Source of the DNA: Candidatus Merdisoma merdipullorum
Lineage (GTDB): Bacteria; Bacillota; Clostridia; Lachnospirales; Lachnospiraceae
Reading direction: 5' to 3'
DNA length: 45,800 nt
NCBI GenBank assembly: GCA_018715645.1
Contig: DVLE01000027.1
Coordinates: 1-45,800, forward strand
Part shown: positions 1-7,431 of the stretch, in pieces
How the letters are laid out: the number at the start of each line of letters is the position of its first letter
Position numbering within the stretch: position 1 is the first letter of the stretch
Made by a program: the position numbers and the translations under genes
Notes under the pieces: generated by a model
Databases searched by the model: none
Told to the model about the DNA's origin: nothing
What the model saw: only the letters and a program-made list of their open reading frames with translations

Positions 1-46
1 CAAGCGCCTTGCAGGACGCCGGAACGGCCTCTGCCTGACTCTTTGA

Positions 47-153
47 CCTCCAGTAGGTCTGGTTTCAGTTTTTTCAAGGAAACGGAATGAGGCGTACTGG
101 ACGTACGCCGATTGACGATGACGCAGAAAAAGCCGAAACCAGACCGCTGGAGG
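47..153. repeat. Large imperfect palindrome with an internal hairpin
   Basis: The outer arms 47-66 (CCTCCAG TA GGTCTGGTTTC) and 135-153 (GAAACCAGACC G CTGGAGG) pair over 18 positions with a small bulge. TTTTTC (70-75) can pair with GAAAAA (126-131), extending the stem. Inside lies a perfect hairpin, GGCGTAC-TGGAC-GTACGCC (91-109). A small hairpin, CCCTT/AAGGG (163-179), follows. The element lies just upstream of a sigma factor gene. It could be a MITE-like repeat or a structured RNA; I cannot assign it to a named family. Bases 1-46 hold nothing recognisable. Confidence 0.7.
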
Positions 154-202
154 CGAGTATGCCCTTGTCGATTAAGGGTAACTGTCCCGGAAAGAAAAGA
201 AT

Positions 203-718
203 ATGAAAAGGCACATGGGAAAACAGGAATTTGCGGAAAAAATGATGGAAAACCGTAAGCGTTTTTACTGTATTGCCTACAGTTATGTGAAAAATGAACA
301 GGATGCCCTGGATATTATCAGCGAGGCTTCCTGCAAGGGGCTTCTGAATCTGAAAAATCTGGACAAGGCAGAGTACTTTTTCGCCTGGATGACGAAAATC
401 ATCGTAAATACAGCCATTGACTTTATTCGGAAGAATGCACGTTTTGTGACCTTGCCGGAAGAAGCAGGAGGCGGCGTGGGAGAGGCGTACCTGGCAGGAG
501 ACGTACAGATGGCAGAGCCTGACCGGGAATCCCTGCTGGACCTTTACCGGGCGCTGGACACCTTAGAGCCGGAAGAGAGGACTTATATCGTCTTGCGTTA
601 TTTCGAGGCGTACAATTTCCGGGAGATAGCAGAGATGCTGGGGATGCCGGAGAGTACCGTGAAATCACGAGCTTACCGGGCGCTGGGCAAGATGAAGCGG
701 AATATGACTGGAGGATAG
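203..718 (+). CDS. ECF-type sigma-70 family RNA polymerase sigma factor
   Basis: A 171-residue protein with the two-domain layout of ECF sigma factors. Region 2 is at about residues 20-80 (FYCIAYSYVKNEQDALDII and the FAWMTKIIVNTAIDFIRKN helix). Region 4 is at about 117-168 (LEPEERTYIVLRYFEAYNFREIAEMLGMPESTVKSR, a clear helix-turn-helix). It would direct RNA polymerase to a small regulon. The next gene starts 4 bases after the stop and encodes a single-pass membrane protein, the usual sigma/anti-sigma arrangement. The ribosome binding site is weak (GGAAAGAAAAG); an in-frame ATG at 215 is an alternative start. Family call is secure; the specific stimulus is unknown. Confidence 0.88.
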   Translation: MKRHMGKQEFAEKMMENRKRFYCIAYSYVKNEQDALDIISEASCKGLLNLKNLDKAEYFFAWMTKIIVNTAIDFIRKNARFVTLPEEAGGGVGEAYLAGDVQMAEPDRESLLDLYRALDTLEPEERTYIVLRYFEAYNFREIAEMLGMPESTVKSRAYRALGKMKRNMTGG

Positions 719-722
719 GAAA

Positions 723-1598
723 ATGAATGCAGAAAAATTCGCGTACAAAGATATAGAAGTTCCCGACGAGCGGCTGGTTCAGGCGATTTACATCGGTATG
801 GGAAAGGCGGCGCGGCTTAAGAAAAGAAAATATTTAAGACGCACCTTTACGGCGGCGGCAGCAGCTTTTGCCCTGCTGCTGTGCGGCGCCAATATCCCAT
901 CCGTCTATGCCTACGCCAGCGAAATTCCGGTTCTGGGTGAGTTTGTCCGGGCCCTGCGCATAGGCGGCGGCGGAGAAAAAACGCTGCATCAGGATATTGA
1001 GGCGGAGGTTTCAGGAAACGAGCTGGTAATCCGTTTTATCAATGAAGGACGTGCCACGGATACGGTGGTTCCGTATGAGGCGCGCAGTTATCTGGCGCCC
1101 TCCCGGATCGCGCTGACGCTTCAAAGCCTGACACAGGAAGAATATGAAAAGCTTCAGGATCAGATCAGAAATATGGAAGGAGTGGCGGATGTTTATCAGA
1201 CGCTTTCGCTTGCGAAGGATGAGATAAGCTTTGTGATAGTTTTGGAAAGACTGTATGATTATGAGGTACTGGAGCAGATCTTTCCGGGGATGCTTTCTAT
1301 CCGTCTCTATCAGGACGCTTATTATACGGCGGAGGAAAAGGCGCCGGAGCAGGAGGTATATTACCTGCGGACAGAGGGCGTGGAACGGATAGAGAACCTG
1401 GAAGGGCTTCTGAAAAAATATGGACAGGAGGAGCCTTCACAGTTAAAAACCCAGGAGGGAGCCTATATCCTGACTATTGGAGAATTTTCGTCCCGGCATG
1501 AGGCGGAAAAAGGACTTGAGGAGCTGCAGAAGAACTATGGCGGAGCGCAGGAATTCCGGGTAACCTCCGGTCTGGCTAAGGAAATACCGGAAGGCTGA
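723..1598 (+). CDS. Membrane-anchored anti-sigma-like protein (DUF4179-like) with a SPOR-like C-terminus
   Basis: A 291-residue protein. The N-terminal 38 residues are cytoplasmic, followed by one membrane segment (about 40-62). The stretch NIPSVYAYASEIPVLGEFVRAL is typical of DUF4179 anti-sigma-like proteins. The bulk is extracytoplasmic. The last 45 residues (AYILTIGEFSSRHEAEKGLEELQKNYGG) resemble a SPOR fold, which in other proteins binds denuded peptidoglycan; this is inferred from pattern only. It directly follows the sigma gene and probably holds it inactive at the membrane until an envelope signal arrives. A strong terminator follows. Confidence 0.6.
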   Translation: MNAEKFAYKDIEVPDERLVQAIYIGMGKAARLKKRKYLRRTFTAAAAAFALLLCGANIPSVYAYASEIPVLGEFVRALRIGGGGEKTLHQDIEAEVSGNELVIRFINEGRATDTVVPYEARSYLAPSRIALTLQSLTQEEYEKLQDQIRNMEGVADVYQTLSLAKDEISFVIVLERLYDYEVLEQIFPGMLSIRLYQDAYYTAEEKAPEQEVYYLRTEGVERIENLEGLLKKYGQEEPSQLKTQEGAYILTIGEFSSRHEAEKGLEELQKNYGGAQEFRVTSGLAKEIPEG

Positions 1599-1653
1599 AC
1601 CTGCGCAGGCAGAACCGCTGCCCGAAAATAGGAATAAGTGAAAAGCGGAACAT

Positions 1654-1706
1654 AAAAAAGTCGGTTTTCTGACTTCCGAAAGGAAAGAGGATTCCCGACT
1701 TTTTTA
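1654..1706 (+). terminator. Intrinsic terminator after the sigma/anti-sigma operon
   Basis: AAAAAAGTCGG (1654-1664) pairs with CCGACTTTTTT (1695-1705), followed by further T-rich sequence. The A-tract/T-tract symmetry makes it potentially bidirectional. Confidence 0.85.
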
Positions 1707-1856
1707 TTTCATAGGAAAGACTGTGTTACATTAATGTGTGAAAGCAAAGTAGAAAAAGGTCTTTCCTGTGAAATAAAATGCACTTCGTGCAAGGATGCGC
1801 AGCTCGCGGAGAGGAAATTGCTGCTTTGCAGCCCGCTCGCGCGCGAAGAATTTCAC
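1706..1856. repeat. Compound palindromic element with alternative pairings
   Basis: The 16-base arm 1706-1721 (ATTTCATAGGAAAGAC) is complementary to 1759-1774 (GTCTTTCCTGTGAAAT) at 15 of 16 positions. The end of the second arm (GTGAAAT, 1768-1774) also matches ATTTCAC at 1850-1856, so the two pairings exclude each other. Between them lie two perfect hairpins, TGCAC-TTC-GTGCA (1779-1791) and GCTGC-TTT-GCAGC (1820-1832), and a GC-rich CGCTCGCGCGCG run. No convincing gene lies here. The design suggests a dispersed intergenic repeat or a structured RNA. Confidence 0.6.
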
Positions 1857-1873
1857 AAGCGAGATTCTTTTTA

Positions 1874-1902
1874 TTGTCCGGACAGGGATTCTGTGATAGA
1901 AT
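1874..1902 (+). promoter_or_regulatory. Probable sigma-A promoter of the GNAT gene
   Basis: TTGTCC (1874-1879), a 17-base spacer and TAGAAT (1897-1902). It is about 85 bases upstream of the start codon. Confidence 0.5.
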
Positions 1903-1988
1903 AATCCACAGACCAGAGAATGGGCGAACGATGCGGTATATGACAGGTGTGCGGAAAAGCTGGGACGTGACGGAATCGGAGGAGTAAT

Positions 1989-2489
1989 ATGCAGAACATA
2001 CAGATTCGTAAGTTCGCGCCGGAGGACGGGCCTTCATCGGCGCGGCTTTTTTATGACACCGTCCATACGATTAACAGAAAAGATTACACAGAGGAGCAGC
2101 TTGACGCCTGGGCTCCGAAAGAGAGAGATCTGGAAGCGTGGACAGATTCCTTTCAGTCTCATACGGCTTTTGTGGCGGAGATGGAAGGCAGGATCGTGGG
2201 TTTCGGGGATATGGATGAGACAGGGTATCTGGACCGTTTGTATGTACACAGGGATTTTCAGGGAAAGGGAATCGCCTCGGCGCTTTGCGACGCGCTTGAG
2301 CAGGCTGTTCCCGCCAAAGGCTTCCTCACCCATGCGTCCCTGACTGCATATTCTTTTTTTCAGCGCAGGGGATACCGGGTGCTTAAGGAGCAGCGGGTGA
2401 TTCGGCATGGCGTCAGCCTTACGAATTTTGTCATGGAAAAAAAGAACTGCCCGGAGACGATGGCTTCCGGGCAGGTATCCTTTTCGTAA
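1989..2489 (+). CDS. GNAT family N-acetyltransferase
   Basis: A 166-residue protein with the GNAT fold. The acetyl-CoA binding motif A is at residues 86-99 (VHRDFQGKGIASAL, matching the R/Q-x-x-G-x-G/A consensus). It is preceded by the beta strand AFVAEMEGRIVGFGDMDETGYLDRLY. The C-terminal YSFFQRRGYRVLKEQ is the usual motif B region. It should transfer acetyl from acetyl-CoA to an amine; the substrate cannot be read from sequence. The start is well supported by CGGAGGAG seven bases before the ATG. It is monocistronic and convergent with the HPr-like gene. Confidence 0.85.
   Translation: MQNIQIRKFAPEDGPSSARLFYDTVHTINRKDYTEEQLDAWAPKERDLEAWTDSFQSHTAFVAEMEGRIVGFGDMDETGYLDRLYVHRDFQGKGIASALCDALEQAVPAKGFLTHASLTAYSFFQRRGYRVLKEQRVIRHGVSLTNFVMEKKNCPETMASGQVSFS
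2447..2486 (+). terminator. Terminator-like hairpin at the 3' end of the GNAT gene
   Basis: CTGCCCGGA (2447-2455) pairs perfectly with TCCGGGCAG (2466-2474), followed by a modest T-rich stretch (TATCCTTTTCG). It lies within the last codons of the acetyltransferase gene. Confidence 0.5.
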
Positions 2490-2515
2490 AAATGAACGAA
2501 AGAGTATATTTATAA

Positions 2516-2749
2516 TTATTCGATGATATAGGGCTTCAAAACATTCAGGATTGCCTCCATCTCCTCGTCGGCGTGAATATTCAGGTCGATAGGCTTGGAC
2601 AGATCCAGACTGAAGATACCCATAATAGATTTGGCGTCAATGACATACCTTCCGGATACCAGATCGAAATCCACATCGAACTTTGTAATGTCATTTACAA
2701 AAGATTTTACTTTCTCAATGGAATTCAGGCATATTTTGACTGTTTTCAT
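2516..2749 (-). CDS. HPr-like protein lacking the phosphorylatable histidine
   Basis: A 77-residue protein. The second half, AKSIMGIFSLDLSKPIDLNI (39-58), matches the HPr motif around regulatory Ser46 (KSIMGVMSL), with Ser41 in that position. The N-terminal segment that should hold the catalytic GIHARPA loop reads LNSIEKVKSFV, so there is no His15 and no Arg17. It therefore cannot carry phosphate in the PTS in the usual way. It resembles Crh of Bacillus in keeping the serine and losing the histidine, although here the whole loop is changed. The start has AGGAGGG eight bases upstream. The gene is alone on the minus strand. Confidence 0.75.
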   Translation of the reverse strand: MKTVKICLNSIEKVKSFVNDITKFDVDFDLVSGRYVIDAKSIMGIFSLDLSKPIDLNIHADEEMEAILNVLKPYIIE

Positions 2750-2782
2750 ATTGTGTACCCTCCTAATCTTGTACTTACCTAG

Positions 2783-2811
2783 ATCTTAATACCGGGATAG
2801 GTAAAAGTCAA
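2783..2811 (-). promoter_or_regulatory. Promoter of the HPr-like gene
   Basis: On the minus strand, TTGACT (2811-2806), a 17-base spacer and TAAGAT (2788-2783). This is a near-consensus sigma-A promoter 34 bases upstream of the start codon. Confidence 0.65.
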
Positions 2812-2845
2812 TGCTAAAATATCAATTTTGAAAGGAAATCAGACC

Positions 2846-4168
2846 ATGAAAAAAGCGGCTTTACATAACCTGGGCTGTAAGGTAAACGCCTACGAGACTG
2901 AGGCCATGCAGCAGATGCTTGAGCAGGCTGGCTATGAAATTGTGCCTTTTGACGAGAAGGCAGATCTCTATATCGTCAATACCTGTACGGTGACCAATAT
3001 CGCGGACCGGAAGTCCCGTCAGATGCTTCACAGGGCCAAGAAGCAGAATCCGGAAGCTCTGGTGGTGGCCGCGGGCTGCTATGTCCAGGCGGCAGAGGAG
3101 GAGCTTAAGGCGGACGGCGCTGTAGATCTTTTGATTGGAAACAACAGAAAGAAGGACTTGCTGTCTATTCTGGAAGCCTATGAAGCGGGAGTGGAGGAAG
3201 ACGCTGTGATCGACATAGGCCGTACGAAGGAATACGAATCGCTTTTTGTCACACAGACGGCGGAGCATACGCGCGCTTACGTAAAGGTCCAGGATGGCTG
3301 CAATCAGTTCTGCAGCTACTGCATCATTCCCTATGCCAGAGGAAGGGTGCGGAGCCGCCGCAGGGAAGAAGTCTGCGAGGAAATCCGGAAGCTTGCGCAG
3401 GCGGGTTATCAGGAGGTAGTACTCACAGGAATTCATCTGAGTTCCTATGGTCTGGATATGGAAGGGGAGAATCTGCTTTCTCTGATTGCATCCGTTCATG
3501 AGATTGAAGGAATCCGAAGGATTCGCCTGGGCTCTCTGGAGCCGCGGATTATCACGGAGGAATTTGCAAAGGCTCTCGCCGGAATGGAGAAAATCTGCCC
3601 GCATTTTCATCTGTCGCTTCAAAGCGGCTGCGATGCGACGCTTAAGAGAATGAACCGCAGATATACGGCGAAGGAATATAAAGAAGCGTGCGAACTTCTG
3701 CGCCGCGTCTTTGACAGGCCGGCGCTGACTACGGACGTTATCGTGGGCTTTCCGGGAGAGACAGAAGAAGAATTTAATCAAACCCTTTCATTTTTAAGAG
3801 AAATCCGCCTGTTTGAAACCCATGTCTTCAAATACTCCAGACGCCGGGGAACGAGAGCGGCCGTGATGGAAGACCAGATTCCGGAGCGGATAAAGACAGA
3901 GAGAAGCCAGATTTTGCTGGAGCTTGACCGGGAAAACTCTGCGGCGTATATTCTGGAGCAGCAGGGCAGGACGGTGGAAATCCTCGTTGAGGAAAAAATG
4001 GCGCTGGACGGCGTGGAATATCAGGTGGGGCATACAAAAGAATACATTCGTGCGGCCCTGATTTCGGATCAGGATTTGACGAACCAGATCGTATCCGCCC
4101 GAATCGTCAGACTTCTGGGAGACAGGCTCTGCCTGGCAGAGTCCAGATCATACTCGGATCAGAATTAG
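2846..4168 (+). CDS. mtaB: tRNA threonylcarbamoyladenosine methylthiotransferase MtaB
   Basis: A radical SAM methylthiotransferase that converts t6A37 of ANN-decoding tRNAs to ms2t6A. The N-terminal UPF0004 domain carries the cluster cysteines Cys11, Cys47 and Cys78 (NLGCKVN, NTCTVTN, AAGCYVQ). The radical SAM motif CNQFCSYC gives Cys152, Cys156 and Cys159. The C-terminus has a TRAM-like region. At 440 residues it has the usual length. I chose the ATG at 2846 because AAAGGA (2831-2836) is well spaced from it; an upstream in-frame TTG at 2828 has no binding site. MtaB is preferred over MiaB by the NLGCKVNAYE start and overall pattern. Confidence 0.9.
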   Translation: MKKAALHNLGCKVNAYETEAMQQMLEQAGYEIVPFDEKADLYIVNTCTVTNIADRKSRQMLHRAKKQNPEALVVAAGCYVQAAEEELKADGAVDLLIGNNRKKDLLSILEAYEAGVEEDAVIDIGRTKEYESLFVTQTAEHTRAYVKVQDGCNQFCSYCIIPYARGRVRSRRREEVCEEIRKLAQAGYQEVVLTGIHLSSYGLDMEGENLLSLIASVHEIEGIRRIRLGSLEPRIITEEFAKALAGMEKICPHFHLSLQSGCDATLKRMNRRYTAKEYKEACELLRRVFDRPALTTDVIVGFPGETEEEFNQTLSFLREIRLFETHVFKYSRRRGTRAAVMEDQIPERIKTERSQILLELDRENSAAYILEQQGRTVEILVEEKMALDGVEYQVGHTKEYIRAALISDQDLTNQIVSARIVRLLGDRLCLAESRSYSDQN

Positions 4169-4203
4169 ATAGTTACAAGTCACACCTGGACCAGATTTTT
4201 TTC

Positions 4204-4232
4204 TTGTATTTTCAGAAACTTTAGAGTACAAT
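4204..4232 (+). promoter_or_regulatory. Promoter of the ireB-ruvX operon
   Basis: TTGTAT (4204-4209), a 17-base spacer and TACAAT (4227-4232), with the ireB start codon 31 bases downstream. A weak CTGG/CCAG hairpin with seven T's (4186-4202) just upstream may end the mtaB transcript. Confidence 0.6.
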
Positions 4233-4263
4233 AAAGGGTAGTGGTGTTCAGGAGCGTGAAAAT

Positions 4264-4521
4264 ATGAGCAAGATAGATAGCACACAGAATTTTAAGGTTG
4301 TGTCTGAGTCTGAAAACCGTGTGGGAGATATTCTCAAGCAGGTGTATCAGGCCATGACAGAAAAGGGTTACAATCCGGTCAATCAGATCGTGGGTTATAT
4401 TATGTCCGGAGATCCGACCTATATCACAAGCCATAACAACGCGCGCAGCCTGATTATGAAGGTGGAGCGTGACGAGCTGGTGGAAGAACTTCTGAAGGTG
4501 TATATTTCTGTGGAGCTGTGA
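4264..4521 (+). CDS. ireB: IreB family regulatory phosphoprotein (UPF0297)
   Basis: An 85-residue protein matching the IreB/YrzL family over its whole length ([45 protein letters not shown]). In Enterococcus, IreB is a substrate of the Ser/Thr kinase IreK and a negative regulator of cephalosporin resistance. The N-terminal STQNF region corresponds to the phosphorylated threonines described there. It opens a conserved cluster with ruvX and DUF1292, as yrzL does in Bacillus. The start has CAGGAG upstream. Confidence 0.92.
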   Translation: MSKIDSTQNFKVVSESENRVGDILKQVYQAMTEKGYNPVNQIVGYIMSGDPTYITSHNNARSLIMKVERDELVEELLKVYISVEL

Positions 4522-4570
4522 CAGAAACATCGGATGAAGAAAACAGTATTTTGATGGCCGGGAGCGGATT

Positions 4571-5017
4571 ATGAGAATTCTTGGACTGGATTTCGGTTCC
4601 AGAACCGTAGGAGTGGCAGTCAGTGATCCGCTTGGGATTACGGCCCAGCCTGTGGAGATTGTACGGAGAAAATCAGAAAACAAGCTGAGGCAGACGCTGG
4701 CGCGCATAGAGGAACTGGCAAAAGAGTACCAGGCGGAGAGATTTGTGCTGGGACTGCCCAAAAATATGAATAATACCCTTGGGGAGCGGGCTGAAAAATC
4801 TCTCGAATTTAAGGCTATGTTGGAGAGAAGAACCGGTCTGCCTGTTGTGATGTGGGACGAGCGGCTGACGACTGTGGCGGCGAACCGCGCGATGATGGAA
4901 GGCGGCGTACGCCGTGAAGATCGGGGACGGTATGTGGATGCTTTGGCGGCTGTGCTGATTTTGCAGGGGTATCTGGACAGCCTTGGCGCGGAAAAGACAG
5001 CGGACGCTGAAGAATGA
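4571..5017 (+). CDS. ruvX: Holliday junction resolvase RuvX (YqgF family)
   Basis: A 148-residue RNase H-fold nuclease. The acidic active site is complete: Asp7 in [16 protein letters not shown], Glu97 in WDERLTT and Asp123 in [11 protein letters not shown]. The GLPKNMNN strand-loop is also typical. Family members have been proposed to resolve Holliday junctions and to take part in 16S rRNA 5' processing; which applies here is not visible. The gene lies 49 bases after ireB and 10 bases before the DUF1292 gene, in one operon. Confidence 0.92.
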   Translation: MRILGLDFGSRTVGVAVSDPLGITAQPVEIVRRKSENKLRQTLARIEELAKEYQAERFVLGLPKNMNNTLGERAEKSLEFKAMLERRTGLPVVMWDERLTTVAANRAMMEGGVRREDRGRYVDALAAVLILQGYLDSLGAEKTADAEE

Positions 5018-5027
5018 GGAGCAGGCA

Positions 5028-5294
5028 ATGGAAAAGATTTCGTTTACCCTGAATGAGACTGGAGAAGAAGTCTTATTTTATGTGTTGGAAGAAACGCGGT
5101 TGAACGGCACGGACTATATCCTGGTGACGGATTCCCAGGAAGGTGATGGAGAAGCTCTTATTCTGAAGGATTTATCTTCTGATGGGGAAAGCGAGGCGCT
5201 CTATGAGATCGTGGACGACGATAGGGAGCTTCAAAGCGTGATGGAAATTTTTGAGCAGCTTTTAGAGGATGTGGATATTACCATTGAAGGTTAA
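5028..5294 (+). CDS. DUF1292 family protein (YrzB-like)
   Basis: An 88-residue acidic protein with the DUF1292 pattern (ISFTLNETGEEVLFYVLEETRLNGTDYILVTDSQEGDGEALILKDL). The function is unknown. The family almost always follows ireB and ruvX in Firmicutes, as here. The start at 5028 is supported by GAGGAGC about seven bases upstream; the open frame extends to 4983 inside ruvX but without a binding site. Its 3' end overlaps the start of the fur-like gene. Confidence 0.88.
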   Translation: MEKISFTLNETGEEVLFYVLEETRLNGTDYILVTDSQEGDGEALILKDLSSDGESEALYEIVDDDRELQSVMEIFEQLLEDVDITIEG

Positions 5295-5760
5295 CAAAGA
5301 AGATTTTAAAAGACTGCTGAAGGAAAAGGGACTGAAGATGACCAGACAGCGTCTGGTCGTGCTGGAAGTGCTGGCAGAGAATCCGGAACAGCACATGACG
5401 GCAGAGGAAATATACGAGAGAATAAAAGCAGCGAATCCGGATATTGGATTGGCTACTGTTTATAGAACGGTTCAGCTCCTGCTAGAGCTGGAACTGATTG
5501 ATCGGATCAACCTGGATGACGGCTTCGTCCGCTATGAGATAGGAAGCATGGGCAGGAAGAAGCATCACCGGCATCATCATCTGATCTGTCTGAAATGCGG
5601 AAAGGTGCTGGCATTTCAGGAGGATATGCTGGAAACGCTGGAGACGGGGGTTCGGGAAGCGATTGGATTCCGGGTGACTGATCATGAGGTGAAACTCTAC
5701 GGGTACTGCCGGGACTGTTCGGAGAAAGAAGACAGAGAGAATCAGGAGGAGAAAATTTGA
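5269..5760 (+). CDS. Fur family transcriptional regulator
   Basis: A metal-responsive repressor of about 160 residues. The winged helix is at about 20-85 (LKMTRQRLVVLEVL, DIGLATVYRTVQLLLELELI). The metal-binding half has HHRHHHLICLKC and YGYCRDC, giving the two structural zinc CxxC pairs (Cys107/Cys110 and Cys147/Cys150). It could be Fur, PerR or Zur. The gene overlaps DUF1292 by 26 bases if it starts at ATG 5269, or 11 if it starts at TTG 5284. GAGG (5265-5268) abuts the ATG, so the TTG may be the true start. The stop overlaps the RNase J start (TTGA). Confidence 0.9.
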   Translation: MWILPLKVNKEDFKRLLKEKGLKMTRQRLVVLEVLAENPEQHMTAEEIYERIKAANPDIGLATVYRTVQLLLELELIDRINLDDGFVRYEIGSMGRKKHHRHHHLICLKCGKVLAFQEDMLETLETGVREAIGFRVTDHEVKLYGYCRDCSEKEDRENQEEKI

Positions 5761-7421
5761 GAAATATTAACAATTCAAAATTGCGGATCATTCCTTTAGG
5801 CGGACTGGAGCAGATCGGAATGAACATTACTGCCTTTGAATTTGAAGACAGTATTATTGTTGTGGACTGCGGACTGTCATTTCCTGAGGATGATATGCTG
5901 GGCATCGATCTGGTTATTCCCGACGTCACCTATCTGAAGGAGAACATTGAGAAGGTGAAGGGCTTTGTGATTACCCATGGACATGAGGACCATATCGGTG
6001 CGCTTCCCTATGTGCTGAGAGACATCAATGTGCCGGTATACGCCACAAAGCTGACGATTGGTCTGATCGAGAACAAGCTGCGGGAGCATGAGCTTTTGAA
6101 CAAGGTCAAGAGAAAGGTAATCCAGCATGGACAGTCGATCAATCTTGGCGCTTTCCGTATCGAGTTCATTAAGACGAACCACAGTATTGTGGATGCTTCG
6201 GCTCTGGCGATTTACTGTCCGGCTGGAATCGTGGTGCATACGGGAGATTTCAAAGTGGATTATACGCCGGTATTCGGGGACGCTATCGATCTTCAGCGGC
6301 TTGGCGAGATTGGAAAGAAGGGCGTGCTGGCGCTGATGTGCGACAGTACGAACGCAGAACGTCCCGGATTCACCATGTCTGAGAGGACGGTGGGCAAGGT
6401 CTTTGACAATATTATGTCGGAGCACAGAAATTCCCGTATTATCATTGCGACCTTTGCATCCAATGTGGACCGTGTGCAGCAGATTATCAATTCCGCTTAT
6501 AAATATGGCCGGAAGGTTGTGATCGAAGGGCGCAGTATGGTCAATGTGATTACAACGGCTTCTGAGCTTGGGTATCTGACTATTCCGGATAAGACGCTGA
6601 TTGATATTGAGCAGATGAAAAATTATCCGGACGATCAGGTGGTGCTGATTACGACGGGAAGCCAGGGAGAGTCTATGGCTGCCCTTTCCAGAATCGCGTC
6701 GAACATCCATAAAAAGGTACAGATTAAGCCGGGCGATACCGTGATTTTCAGCTCCAAGGCAATTCCGGGAAATGAGAAAGCGGTTTCCAGAGTTATTAAC
6801 GAACTTTCGATGAAGGGCGCCGATGTGATTTTCCAGGACGCTCATGTATCGGGCCACGCCTGCCAGGAGGAGATTAAGCTGATCTATTCCCTGGTGCAGC
6901 CCAAATACGCGGTTCCGGTCCATGGGGAGTACCGCCATTTGAAGGCGCAGGCGGATCTGGCTCACAGCCTGGGAATCGAGAAGGAGAATATTTTTATTCT
7001 CTCATCGGGAGATGTGCTTGAGCTGGGAGCTGACAGCGCAAAGGTCGTAGATCATGTCCATACGGGAGCGATTCTCGTAGATGGCCTCGGTGTGGGAGAT
7101 GTAGGAAATATCGTTTTGAGGGATAGACAGCACTTGGCCGAGGATGGTATTATGATAGTGGTCATGACGCTGGAGAAGTACAGCAATCAGCTTCTGGCCG
7201 GGCCGGATATTGTGTCGAGAGGCTTTGTCTATGTGAGAGAATCAGAAGGACTGATGGAGGAGGCCAGAGCCGTCGTGGAGAAGGCGGTCACGGACTGCCT
7301 GGATCGGGGTGTGTCCGACTGGGGCAAACTTAAGAACGTCACCAGGGACGCTCTGCGCGATCTGATCTGGAAAAAGACGAAGCGCGATCCGATGATCCTG
7401 CCTATCATCATGGAAGTATAG
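5757..7421 (+). CDS. rnj: Ribonuclease J
   Basis: A 554-residue metallo-beta-lactamase/beta-CASP ribonuclease involved in 5'-3' and endonucleolytic mRNA decay and rRNA maturation. The zinc site motif HGHEDHIGA is at 74-82. Further motifs are HTGDFK and MCDSTNAERPGFT, then the beta-CASP region (IIATFASNVDRVQQI, TTGSQGE) and the C-terminal PVHGEYRH and SRGFVYVRE typical of RNase J. The start codon is TTG, overlapping the fur stop; AGGAGGA (5744-5750) six bases upstream makes this start convincing. Confidence 0.95.
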   Translation: MRNINNSKLRIIPLGGLEQIGMNITAFEFEDSIIVVDCGLSFPEDDMLGIDLVIPDVTYLKENIEKVKGFVITHGHEDHIGALPYVLRDINVPVYATKLTIGLIENKLREHELLNKVKRKVIQHGQSINLGAFRIEFIKTNHSIVDASALAIYCPAGIVVHTGDFKVDYTPVFGDAIDLQRLGEIGKKGVLALMCDSTNAERPGFTMSERTVGKVFDNIMSEHRNSRIIIATFASNVDRVQQIINSAYKYGRKVVIEGRSMVNVITTASELGYLTIPDKTLIDIEQMKNYPDDQVVLITTGSQGESMAALSRIASNIHKKVQIKPGDTVIFSSKAIPGNEKAVSRVINELSMKGADVIFQDAHVSGHACQEEIKLIYSLVQPKYAVPVHGEYRHLKAQADLAHSLGIEKENIFILSSGDVLELGADSAKVVDHVHTGAILVDGLGVGDVGNIVLRDRQHLAEDGIMIVVMTLEKYSNQLLAGPDIVSRGFVYVRESEGLMEEARAVVEKAVTDCLDRGVSDWGKLKNVTRDALRDLIWKKTKRDPMILPIIMEV

Positions 7422-7431
7422 AGGACGGAAG

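Noticed and set aside
1778-1987. 69-codon open frame before the GNAT gene
   Set aside because: It lies in the palindromic element and the GNAT promoter; no binding site.
5877-6965. 362-codon minus-strand frame opposite RNase J
   Set aside because: A shadow of a conserved gene; the composition is atypical for a protein.
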